This document shows positions 51,176 through 59,226 of a stretch of 64,000 nucleotides of DNA, one piece after another; within the stretch, counting starts at the first letter, position 1, and every line of letters begins with the position of its first letter. The notes under the pieces were generated by a model, which saw nothing but the letters and a program-made list of their open reading frames with translations, searched no databases and was not told where the DNA came from. This DNA is from Lachnospiraceae bacterium (GTDB lineage: Bacteria > Bacillota > Clostridia > Lachnospirales > Lachnospiraceae): positions 62,001 through 126,000 of the forward strand of contig JAETOL010000007.1 in assembly GCA_021771755.1 (NCBI GenBank). The letters run 5' to 3'. The position numbers and the translations under genes were made by a program.

Positions 51176-51189
51176 TGACTGGCCAGTCA
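51176..51189. promoter_or_regulatory. Candidate operator (14-bp perfect palindrome)
   Basis: TGACTGGCCAGTCA is self-complementary over all 14 bp and lies about 14 nt after the predicted transcription start and 48 nt before the ATG, a typical repressor roadblock position. The cognate regulator is unknown. Confidence 0.6.
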
Positions 51190-51236
51190 TACCTCAGGTA
51201 CGAATAAAAAAATCATATTAAAGAGGTGTGAAGTCA

Positions 51237-52631
51237 ATGAAAGAAAAAGTACAGTCCTTTGGACGATTTTTAAGCGGCATGGTTATGCCGAATATCGGAG
51301 CCTTTATTGCATGGGGTCTGATCACAGCATTATTTATTGATACCGGATGGCTGCCAAATGCAAGATTTGCACAGCTGGTAGGTCCTATGTCATCTATGCT
51401 GCTTCCTCTTATGATCGCCTATACCGGTGGTGAGGCAGTAGCAGGCAAGCGCGGCGGTGTGATTGGTGCGATTGCATCTATGGGAGTCATTGTGGGATCT
51501 GATGTTCCCATGTTTATCGGGGCTATGATCGTCGGCCCTCTGGCAGCATGGATCATCAAAAAGTTTGACAAAGCTGTAGAGGGACATATCCCTGCAGGCT
51601 TTGAGATGCTTGTAAATAACTTCTCTCTTGGTATTATCGGAGCTATACTTGTACTTCTTTCCATGCTGGGAATTACCCCTCTGGTAGAAATTCTGAATCA
51701 GGTTATGAGTGCAGGCGTAGGCTTCCTTGTAGATCATGCTCTGCTTCCTCTTACCAGTATCTTTATCGAACCGGCAAAAGTGCTGTTCCTGAACAATGCG
51801 ATCAATCACGGAATCCTGTCTCCTATGGGAATTCAGCAGGTGGAAGAAACAGGAAAATCTATATTCTTTCTTCTGGAAGCGAATCCGGGACCAGGGCTGG
51901 GTGTTCTTCTTGCCTATTGCATTGCCGGAAAAGGAAGTGCAAAAAGCTCTGCTCCAGGTGCAGTGATCATTCATTTTCTGGGAGGAATCCATGAAATCTA
52001 TTTCCCGTACATCCTCATGAATCCACTTCTGATTCTGGCAGTGATAGCAGGCGGCGCAACAGGAACCTTTGTTTTCTCTTTGTTCCATGTAGGACTGACT
52101 TCACCGGCATCACCGGGAAGTATCCTTGCGATTCTGGGCATGGCAGAACGACATTCTTATCTTGGCCTGATCCTTGGTGTACTTCTTGCAGCAGCAGTAT
52201 CTTTCCTGATTTCCCTTCCGATACTGAAATTTATGGGAAAAGACAGTTCTTTGGAAGAAGCACAGGCGAAAAAAGATGCAATGAAGCGTCAGGCAAAAGG
52301 AAACAATGCTTCCACTGAAAATCCGATGGTATCGGCATCAGAAAAGATTAAAAAGATTGCTTTTGCCTGTGATGCAGGAATGGGATCCAGTGCCATGGGC
52401 GCAACGGTACTGAAAAAGAAAATCACAGCAGCAGGTATAGAGGGAATTGAAGTAATCCATACTCCGGTATCCTCCATTCCGTCAGATGTACAGATCGTAG
52501 TTACCCATCAGGAGCTGGGAGAACGTGCCGCACACAGCAATCCCAAAGCCAGACGGATTCTGATCACTAATTTTATGGCAGCTCCGGAATATGATGTACT
52601 TGTGGAAGAACTGAAAAAAACAAACCTTTAA
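51237..52631 (+). CDS. mtlA: PTS mannitol-type transporter subunit IICB
   Basis: A 464-residue membrane transporter. The IIC part (1-340) has MVMPNIGAFIAWGLITALFID, FIEPAKVLFLNNAINHGIL, LEANPGPGLGVLLAYC and the sugar-binding GGIHEIYFPYILMNP. The cytoplasmic IIB domain (375-464) carries the phosphorylated cysteine in IAFACDAGMGSSAMGA. EIIA is not fused; it is encoded at 56417. The likely substrate is mannitol or a similar hexitol, imported as the 1-phosphate. ATG 51237 is 8 nt after AGAGGTG; the GTG at 51228 overlaps that site. Confidence 0.93.
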   Translation: MKEKVQSFGRFLSGMVMPNIGAFIAWGLITALFIDTGWLPNARFAQLVGPMSSMLLPLMIAYTGGEAVAGKRGGVIGAIASMGVIVGSDVPMFIGAMIVGPLAAWIIKKFDKAVEGHIPAGFEMLVNNFSLGIIGAILVLLSMLGITPLVEILNQVMSAGVGFLVDHALLPLTSIFIEPAKVLFLNNAINHGILSPMGIQQVEETGKSIFFLLEANPGPGLGVLLAYCIAGKGSAKSSAPGAVIIHFLGGIHEIYFPYILMNPLLILAVIAGGATGTFVFSLFHVGLTSPASPGSILAILGMAERHSYLGLILGVLLAAAVSFLISLPILKFMGKDSSLEEAQAKKDAMKRQAKGNNASTENPMVSASEKIKKIAFACDAGMGSSAMGATVLKKKITAAGIEGIEVIHTPVSSIPSDVQIVVTHQELGERAAHSNPKARRILITNFMAAPEYDVLVEELKKTNL

Positions 52632-52726
52632 AAAAGACTGTTTCTGGCTTGCAACAGATGGTATAATGATGTTACTTACATAAAAAAGGTTTGTTCCAAC
52701 GGGCCTGTCTGCAGGAGATTAATAAA

Positions 52727-54133
52727 ATGAAAAAGCTTCATAAAGTAGGCAAATTTTATACCAGGATCATCATGAACAATATTGGCATATTTATTTTTAT
52801 TGGTATTCTGTCCGTGATCTTTAACGATCACGGATGGTTTCCCGATAAGGATATGTATGCCATTTCTCAGTTAGTATATAAAGTGATTCTTCCCTCCTTC
52901 ATTGCATATGAGGGAGGAAGGGCTGTCAGTGGAAGAGAAGGTGGTATTGCAGGTGTCCTGGCTGTAGCCGGAGTAATCTGGAGCGGATCCTCTGCGGAGC
53001 TTTTTGGGGCTATGCTTCTGGGGCCGGCGGCAGGATATCTATGGAAAAGAGAAACTTCCTGGATTGAAGAAAAGTTCCCCTCCAGTATGCAGATGCTGGG
53101 CAAAAATCTGATAATCGGTATCACCGGAGGACTCTTTTCTGCAGCAGGCATTTACCTGATCCTTCCTTTGCTGGAATGGATATTGACCTGGCTATTTTCC
53201 GGCATTTCTTTTCTGGCACGTTACAATATGACCGCATGTCTCAGTATTTTTATCGAGCCTGCAAAAGTGTTTTTTCTGAATAATGTAGTAAACCATATGC
53301 TGCTTGTTCCTGTAGGAATGGAACAGATCCAGAAAACAGGAAGCACTGTGCTTTTTCTGCTGGAAACAAATCCAGGACCGGGGATCGGAGTGATTCTTGC
53401 ATTGTTTTATATGAAAAGGATCAACAAAAATGAAACAGCTTCCGTACTGACTGCCCATGCACTTGGCGGAATCCACGAGGTTTATTTTCCGCTTATTCTG
53501 TCAAACCTTTGGCTTCTGCCAGCGGTGATCGTTGGAGGGCTTGCAGGAAATATTACATTTCAGATTTCAAACGCTGCAGTAAAGGGAGTCGTGTCTCCGG
53601 GAAGTATTTTTACCATTCTGATCATGGCTGATTCAGGATGCAGATGGAAGGTGCTGGCAGGAATCCTCATATCGGCAGCAGCATCATTTCTGTCCGGAGT
53701 TCTGTTTCTCAAAAAAAGTTTCGTATATCAGAAAAAACATCCCTTCCAGAAAATCCCTCCATTTCAGAAAAAAGAAACAGACAAAAAACAGAAAGATGAA
53801 CTTCAACAAGAACATATACAGGAGAAAAGTATGGAAGAATCAGTAAAAAAAATAGCCTTTGTCTGTGATGGCGGAATTGGTTCCAGCGTTATGGGCGCTG
53901 CTCTTTTGCGAAGAAAGCTTCAAAGTATGGGAAAAGCAGAGATTACAGTGGAAGCCTTTGCGGCAGATCTTGTACCGGAGGATATAGATGTCGTTATCTG
54001 TCAGAAGGACTTTTACAGTCTTCATGGTGATTCCCTGAAAAACAGGCGTATTCATCTGGTAGACAGTTTACTGCAGACGGAAGAATGTATGATTTTATTT
54101 CAGAAAAACGAAGGAGGGGAAGCGGAAAAGTGA
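52727..54133 (+). CDS. Second, diverged PTS mannitol-type IICB transporter
   Basis: A 468-residue paralogue of the preceding gene. It keeps FIEPAKVFFLNNVVNHMLL, LETNPGPGIGVILALF, GGIHEVYFPLILSN and the IIB phosphocysteine in IAFVCDGGIGSSVMGA, so it should be functional. The linker between IIC and IIB is longer and full of Lys/Gln/Pro (PFQKIPPFQKKETDKKQKDE), and IIB is more diverged. It may bring in a different hexitol or ketose. ATG 52727 follows GCAGGAGA; a weak promoter with TATAAT at 52662 lies upstream. The last four bases overlap the mtlR start. Confidence 0.88.
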   Translation: MKKLHKVGKFYTRIIMNNIGIFIFIGILSVIFNDHGWFPDKDMYAISQLVYKVILPSFIAYEGGRAVSGREGGIAGVLAVAGVIWSGSSAELFGAMLLGPAAGYLWKRETSWIEEKFPSSMQMLGKNLIIGITGGLFSAAGIYLILPLLEWILTWLFSGISFLARYNMTACLSIFIEPAKVFFLNNVVNHMLLVPVGMEQIQKTGSTVLFLLETNPGPGIGVILALFYMKRINKNETASVLTAHALGGIHEVYFPLILSNLWLLPAVIVGGLAGNITFQISNAAVKGVVSPGSIFTILIMADSGCRWKVLAGILISAAASFLSGVLFLKKSFVYQKKHPFQKIPPFQKKETDKKQKDELQQEHIQEKSMEESVKKIAFVCDGGIGSSVMGAALLRRKLQSMGKAEITVEAFAADLVPEDIDVVICQKDFYSLHGDSLKNRRIHLVDSLLQTEECMILFQKNEGGEAEK

Positions 54134-56223
54134 ACATTACACCGCGTATGAAACAAATTTTTCAGAGCCTGTTAAATGAAACAGAGCCTGTTTCCATAAA
54201 GAGCCTGGCTGAAAAAATAGGTGTCAGCAAAAGAACTGTCCAGAGAGAGTTGGAATATACCACCAGCTCTTTGAAGGGCTATGACATTACCTTTATGTCA
54301 AAAACAGGAGTAGGCATCTGGCTGGAAGGAACAGATGAAGAAAAACAAAGGCTCCTGGATACTCTGTCTGAGGATGGAGACTATGATGTGGGAAATCGTG
54401 AACTGAGGAGAAAAAAACTGATCCTGGAGCTTCTCCGGGAAAAGGGACTGAAAAAACTCTTTTATTACAGCAGCCGTTTTAAAGTCAGTGAAGCCACCAT
54501 CAGTACAGATCTGGAAGCGGCAGAAGACTGGCTGAAACAATATGGACTTACGGTAACCCGTAAGCCCGGCAGCGGTATTTCTGTGGAAGGCTCTGAGGAA
54601 GACTACAGACGGGCAATTCGTGTATTTGTAAATGAGAATATCGATACGCAGATTCTCCGTGAGGCCTATGAAGCGGAAAGTGAGCCGGAGCGTTATGCAG
54701 GACTGAAAAAAAGCAACATCGGACAGATTTTAAATGACAATATCATGAGTCGTGTTATGGACTGTATTACCGGAATGAATCATTCACGGGTTCTGAACCT
54801 GACTGAAAACTCTTATGTAGGACTTGTGATCCATATTTCCATTGCTATAAACCGGATCCTGAAAAATGAGGTATTGGATACGACTCCCAAATGGGTAGAA
54901 GAAATGGAAGAAGATGATGATCTCCGTCTTGCCCGTGCAGTCGTTCATGAGCTGGAAGAAGAATTTGAGATCCAGATTCCCAAAATCGAGGTTTCCTATA
55001 TTTGTCTTCATATCAAGGGTGCCAAACATGAAAAGCTCCAATGGAAAGGCGCAGAAGAAACGGAAAGTGAAAACCGGGAACTTCACCAGATTGTCAATGA
55101 AATGATTGATGCCTTTGACCCGGAAAAATCCTGGGCGTTGAAACAGGATGAGGAATTTCTCCAGGGACTTCTGGCCCATCTGCAGCCGACTCTGGTTCGT
55201 CTGAACCATGGTATGCAGATACGCAATCCGGTACTTGACGAGATCTGTTCCAGTTACCCGGATATTTATGAAAAGTGTGTTTATGTGGCACGAATACTGG
55301 AAAAATGGACCGGAAAGTCAGTTCCTCCGGAGGAAATCGGATTTCTTACTGTTCATTTTGGAGCGGCCATAGTTCGTATGGAAAACAGAAAAGAGCAGCT
55401 CCGCAAAGTACAGATTGGAGTAATCTGTTCCAGCGGAATCGGAATCTCCCGTCTGATGGCTTCTAAGCTGGAACGCGTTTTTAAGGACCGGATCCAGCTT
55501 ACTGCCTATGGAAAAAAAGATATCACACCTTATATCACTTCCAAAACTGATTTTTTTGTTTCCAGCATATCTACAGAAATTGCAGATGTTCCGGTCATCT
55601 ATGTAAATCCGCTCCTGAACGAAGAAGATATGGAAAAAATCCGCCGTACAGTTTATCAGTATGAACGTATTCCGGAAAAGCAGAGAAAGGCAGATCAGGT
55701 AACTCTGCAGCTGGAGGAAATTAATCTGATTGCAGCACAGATTAATCTTGTAATAAAATATATGGAATTTATAAAAGCTGATGAAAACATATCTTTTGAA
55801 GAGCTTCTGATTGCTGTCTCAGAACGTCTTTCTCCCTATTCGGACCGTCAGGAACTGATCCGAGAGGATCTCATGAAAAGAGAGCGAATCTCCAGCCAGA
55901 TTTTTGCAGAGTTTGGATTTGCACTTCTCCACACTCGAACCAAAGGGGTTGTACGTCCCGGCTTTCATGTTTGTATGACCAGAAATCTGGGTGCATTTCA
56001 GGATCCCTATTTCAAAGGCATCAAAGTGGTTTTTGTCATGCTGGTACCCATAGATGACAATCTCCGTATCAATAACGAAATACTGGGGCATATCAGCGGT
56101 ACACTGATTGAAGATTTTCATTTCCTTGATGTTATCCTGAAAGGGGAAAAAGAAGAGATACGTGATGAACTGTCCCGGTGTCTGAAGCAGTATTTCAGCA
56201 AATACATCCTGACCAGAACCTGA
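54130..56223 (+). CDS. mtlR: MtlR-type PRD-containing transcriptional activator
   Basis: A 697-residue regulator that activates mannitol PTS genes when phosphorylated suitably. N-terminal helix-turn-helix domains (MKQIFQSLLNETEPVSIKSLAEKIGVSKRTVQRELEY; KVSEATISTDLEAAEDWL), then two PTS-regulation domains (about 200-410) with His sites such as LVIHISIAINR and LLAHLQPTLVRLNHG, an EIIB-like domain (IGVICSSGIGISRLMASKLERVF) and a C-terminal EIIA(Mtl)-like domain (FALLHTRTKGVVRPGF). GTG 54130 overlaps the preceding TGA (GTGA) and follows GGAGGGG by 10 nt, so translation is coupled. Confidence 0.92.
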   Translation: MNITPRMKQIFQSLLNETEPVSIKSLAEKIGVSKRTVQRELEYTTSSLKGYDITFMSKTGVGIWLEGTDEEKQRLLDTLSEDGDYDVGNRELRRKKLILELLREKGLKKLFYYSSRFKVSEATISTDLEAAEDWLKQYGLTVTRKPGSGISVEGSEEDYRRAIRVFVNENIDTQILREAYEAESEPERYAGLKKSNIGQILNDNIMSRVMDCITGMNHSRVLNLTENSYVGLVIHISIAINRILKNEVLDTTPKWVEEMEEDDDLRLARAVVHELEEEFEIQIPKIEVSYICLHIKGAKHEKLQWKGAEETESENRELHQIVNEMIDAFDPEKSWALKQDEEFLQGLLAHLQPTLVRLNHGMQIRNPVLDEICSSYPDIYEKCVYVARILEKWTGKSVPPEEIGFLTVHFGAAIVRMENRKEQLRKVQIGVICSSGIGISRLMASKLERVFKDRIQLTAYGKKDITPYITSKTDFFVSSISTEIADVPVIYVNPLLNEEDMEKIRRTVYQYERIPEKQRKADQVTLQLEEINLIAAQINLVIKYMEFIKADENISFEELLIAVSERLSPYSDRQELIREDLMKRERISSQIFAEFGFALLHTRTKGVVRPGFHVCMTRNLGAFQDPYFKGIKVVFVMLVPIDDNLRINNEILGHISGTLIEDFHFLDVILKGEKEEIRDELSRCLKQYFSKYILTRT

Positions 56224-56250
56224 GTTTGCAGATAAAAATGTGAATGATCT

Positions 56251-56285
56251 GAACCATTTTCGCAATGAAGATGGTTCTTTTTTTA
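56251..56285 (+). terminator. Terminator after mtlR
   Basis: GAACCAT (56251-56257) pairs with ATGGTTC (56271-56277), 13-nt loop, followed by seven Ts. Confidence 0.88.
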
Positions 56286-56292
56286 TACAATT

Positions 56293-56315
56293 TTGGCACT
56301 ATCGGATGGCGCCAA
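56293..56315. promoter_or_regulatory. Candidate MtlR operator
   Basis: An imperfect 23-bp dyad with arms TTGGCACT and GGCGCCAA (6 of 8 pairs), ending 17 bp before the -35 box of mtlF. Position and TTGGCA-type arms resemble the MtlR sites of Bacillus and Geobacillus. Confidence 0.55.
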
Positions 56316-56332
56316 TTCCCCTCTTCTTTAAA

Positions 56333-56362
56333 TTGAAATTTGGCTGTTTCGCACCTTATAAT
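56333..56362 (+). promoter_or_regulatory. Promoter of the mtlF unit
   Basis: TTGAAA (56333-56338), 18 nt, TATAAT (56357-56362). Confidence 0.72.
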
Positions 56363-56416
56363 TAAGCCAGAAAGAAACAAAAGCAACGTGCAAAAATAAT
56401 CAGGGAGGTACGAAAC

Positions 56417-56875
56417 ATGTTTTTCAGATCAAAGAAAAAAGAAGAAAAAAAAGAACTGCTTTATCGTGAAAATATCCGAACCGGATGCGCTCCTGCATCT
56501 CAGGAAGACGTGATCCGCCAGGTAGGTCAGATGCTGGTAGACAGCGGATATGTGGATCAGCCTTATGTGGATGCAATGCTGGAAAGAGAAAAAACCTTTT
56601 CTACTTTTATGGGTAATCTTCTTGCACTTCCTCATGGAGTAGAAGCTGCAAAAAAAGATATCAAAGCATCTGGTATTGCAGTCATGACATTTCCGGAAGG
56701 AACAGACTGGGATGGAAATACCGTCAAGATAGTAATCGGAATTGCAGGCGTAGGAGAGGAGCATCTCCAGATCCTGTCTGTGATTGCAGATAAAATGCTG
56801 GATGCAGATGCAGCTGAAAAACTGGCAGCAGGAGATGTAGATACCGTCTATGCTCTTCTGACCGGAAAGGAGTAA
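56417..56875 (+). CDS. mtlF: PTS mannitol-type EIIA component
   Basis: A 152-residue soluble phosphocarrier that takes phosphate from HPr to the IIB domains of the two transporters. The active histidine is His73 in LLALPHGVEAAKKDI; the N-terminal DVIRQVGQMLVDSGYVDQPYVDAMLERE and C-terminal VVIGIAGVGEEHLQIL-like stretch (here IVIGIAGVG) are standard. AGGGAGGTACG precedes ATG 56417. First gene of the second transcription unit of this locus. Confidence 0.93.
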   Translation: MFFRSKKKEEKKELLYRENIRTGCAPASQEDVIRQVGQMLVDSGYVDQPYVDAMLEREKTFSTFMGNLLALPHGVEAAKKDIKASGIAVMTFPEGTDWDGNTVKIVIGIAGVGEEHLQILSVIADKMLDADAAEKLAAGDVDTVYALLTGKE

Positions 56876-56880
56876 TACAT

Positions 56881-57646
56881 ATGATTATTACAGTAACAAT
56901 GAACCCTGCTATAGACAAAACCGTGGAGATCGATCAGCTCCTTCCAGGAGGACTGAATCGAATCCGGAAGGTAGAATATGACGCAGGTGGTAAAGGCATC
57001 AATGTTTCCAAAACTATCCGGGAACTGGGCGGAACCAGTATTGCAACCGGATTTCTGGGAGGCAATGCAGGAAAGACTATCCAGAGTGTTCTGTCACACA
57101 CTTTTCGTTCTGGCAGGCAGTATTCCTGCCGGTGTTGACCGGAATATTTATGCCGAGATTACCCGACTGGTACATAAAAAGGGAGCAAAGGTACTTTTGG
57201 ATGCAGACGGAGAACTGTTCCGAAACTCTCTGGAAGCAGTTCCGGATATCATCAAACCGAACCGTGTAGAGCTGGAAGAATATGCAGGATTTGATTATCG
57301 TGCATCCCAGGAGGAACTTCTGAATCTGGCCAGAAAAATCCGCCAGAAGGGAATCGGCACCGTTGCAGTATCCATGGGAAAAAGCGGAGCCATGCTGGTA
57401 AAAGACGGCTATGAAGTAAGATGTCCTGCACTTTCTGTAAAGGCTCATTCTACAGTAGGAGCAGGAGATGCTATGGTGGCAGCGCTGGCATACTCCTGGG
57501 ATCAGGGACTTGACGATGATGCTCTGACCCGCCTCTGTATAGCAGCAAGTGCAGGTGCAGTGACAACAATTGGAACAAAACCGCCAACAAGAGAGCTGGT
57601 AGATCAGCTGGCAGAACAAGTGATTATTGAAAGAATAGGAGAATAA
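56881..57646 (+). pseudogene. fruK: 1-phosphofructokinase-like gene with internal deletion and frameshift
   Basis: ATG 56881 (AAAGGAG upstream) starts a clear PfkB-family sugar-phosphate kinase: MIITVTMNPAIDKTVEIDQL, YDAGGKGINVSKTIRELGG, FLGGNAGKTIQSVL. After residue 71 (near 57093) the sequence jumps, in another frame, to TLFVLAGSIPAGVDRNIYAE, which in intact relatives lies about 50 codons further on. The rest, including PDIIKPNRVELEEYAG and the catalytic-base motif STVGAGDAMVAALAYSW, is intact to the stop at 57646. The reading frame ends at a stop at 57138. So roughly 150 bp were deleted; the product would not fold into an active kinase. Confidence 0.88.
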
Positions 57647-57650
57647 AATT

Positions 57651-58916
57651 ATGAAGACAAAAGCAGTAAGAATGTATGGAACAAGAGATCTGAGACTTGA
57701 AGAGTTTGAATTACCGGAGATTAAAGATGATGAGATTCTGGTAAAAGTAATGAGCGACAGTATCTGCATGTCAACCTATAAGCTTGCAGAGCAGGGAAAA
57801 AAACACAAAAGAGCACCTCAGAACATTGATACCAATCCAATCATTGTAGGACATGAATTTGCCGGAGTAATCGTAAAGGTCGGTGAAAAATGGAAAGATC
57901 AGTTTGAGCCGGGTATGAAATTTGCACAGCAGCCGGCATTGAATTACAAAGGAAGCCTGGCATCTCCCGGGTACTCTTATGAATACTTTGGAGGAGCCTG
58001 CACCTACTGCATCATTCCTCATGAAGTTATGGAGCTTGGCTGTCTGATGCCATACGAGGGAGACAGTTTCTTTGAAGCATCTCTTGGAGAGCCTATGAGC
58101 TGTATTATCGGTGGATATCATGGAAACTATCACACAAATAAACGAAATCATGATCTTGCCGGCGGTACAAAAGTGGATGGCGACATCATTATTCTTGGCG
58201 GATGTGGTCCTATGGGGCTGGGAGCAGTCAGCTATGGAATCCAGTTTGAAAATAAACCAAAAAGAATTGTAGTAACTGATATCGACGATGCCAAGATCGC
58301 CCGTGCAAGAGAAGTAATTCCGGAGTCCTTTGCTGCGGAAAACGGTGTTGAACTGATTTATGTAAATACAGCAAAAATGGAAGATCCGGTAAAAGAGCTG
58401 AAGGATATCACCGGTGGAAAAGGCTATGATGATGTGTTTGTCTATATCCCTAACCGCAAAGTTGCAGAGCTCGGAGACCAGCTTCTGGCATTTGACGGCT
58501 GCATGAACTTTTTTGCAGGTCCTACAGACAACCAGTTTAAAGCAGAGATCAATCTCTACAACGCACATTATACAAGCACCCATATCCTTGGCACAACAGG
58601 TGGAAACAACGATGACCTGATTGAAGCAAATGACCTGGCTGCAAAAGGAAAGATTGAGCCGGCTGTTATGGTTACCCATGTAGGTGGAATTGACAGCATC
58701 GCAGAGGCTACTTTAAATCTTCCAAAAATCCCGGGAGGTAAGAAACTTACTTATACCCAGTTTGACATGCCTTTGACAGCAATTGAGGACTTTGGGAAAC
58801 TTGGTGAGACGGATCCTCTTTTCAAAAAACTGGACGAGGTCTGCAAAAAGAACCGTGGTCTCTGGAGCGCAGAGGCAGAAAAAATCCTTTTTGAACACTT
58901 TGGTGTAGAAGCGTAA
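57651..58916 (+). CDS. Zinc-binding dehydrogenase, L-sorbose-1-phosphate reductase (SorE)-like
   Basis: A 421-residue medium-chain dehydrogenase. The closest family I recognise is SorE of Klebsiella: MKTKAVRMYGTRDLRLEEFELPE, NPIIVGHEFAGVIVKVGEKW, EVMELGCLMPYEGDSFFEASLGEPMSCIIG, GGCGPMGLGAVSYG, DGCMNFFAGPTDNQF and HILGTTGGNNDDL all line up. SorE interconverts L-sorbose 1-phosphate and D-glucitol 6-phosphate with NAD(P)H. Beside mannitol-type PTS genes and with no mtlD present, it probably oxidises the hexitol phosphate made by the transporters. ATG 57651 is 4 nt after the fruK remnant. Confidence 0.85.
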   Translation: MKTKAVRMYGTRDLRLEEFELPEIKDDEILVKVMSDSICMSTYKLAEQGKKHKRAPQNIDTNPIIVGHEFAGVIVKVGEKWKDQFEPGMKFAQQPALNYKGSLASPGYSYEYFGGACTYCIIPHEVMELGCLMPYEGDSFFEASLGEPMSCIIGGYHGNYHTNKRNHDLAGGTKVDGDIIILGGCGPMGLGAVSYGIQFENKPKRIVVTDIDDAKIARAREVIPESFAAENGVELIYVNTAKMEDPVKELKDITGGKGYDDVFVYIPNRKVAELGDQLLAFDGCMNFFAGPTDNQFKAEINLYNAHYTSTHILGTTGGNNDDLIEANDLAAKGKIEPAVMVTHVGGIDSIAEATLNLPKIPGGKKLTYTQFDMPLTAIEDFGKLGETDPLFKKLDEVCKKNRGLWSAEAEKILFEHFGVEA

Positions 58917-58956
58917 AACATAAAAATTGATTTTAAAATCATTGGGAGGAATTACT

Positions 58957-59226
58957 ATGGTATCCAAAAAACTAATCATAAAAAACCCATCCGGTCTTCA
59001 TGCAAGGCCGGCGGGAGTTCTGGCTCAGGCTGCAGGAAAATGTAAATCAGACGTTATCATTCATTATGGAGAAAAAAATATCCAGGTAAAAAGTATCTTA
59101 AACATTATGGCTGCTGCGATAAAATGCGGCTCTGAGATTCAGCTGGAATGTAGTGGTGAAACCGAGGAGGAAGATCTGAAAAAACTTGCAGAGCTTATTG
59201 AAAGCGGCCTTGGAGAAGAGATATGA
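58957..59226 (+). CDS. HPr family phosphocarrier protein (operon-encoded)
   Basis: An 89-residue HPr with the active His15 in NPSGLHARPAG and a serine at position 46 (QVKSILNIMAAAI), so both PEP-dependent and HPr-kinase phosphorylation are possible. The sequence after Ser46 (ILNIMAAAI against the usual IMGVMSLGI) is diverged, suggesting a dedicated rather than general HPr. Start ATG 58957 follows GGGAGGA by 6 nt; the upstream TTG frame has no homology. Overlaps ptsI by 4 nt (ATGA). Confidence 0.9.
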   Translation: MVSKKLIIKNPSGLHARPAGVLAQAAGKCKSDVIIHYGEKNIQVKSILNIMAAAIKCGSEIQLECSGETEEEDLKKLAELIESGLGEEI

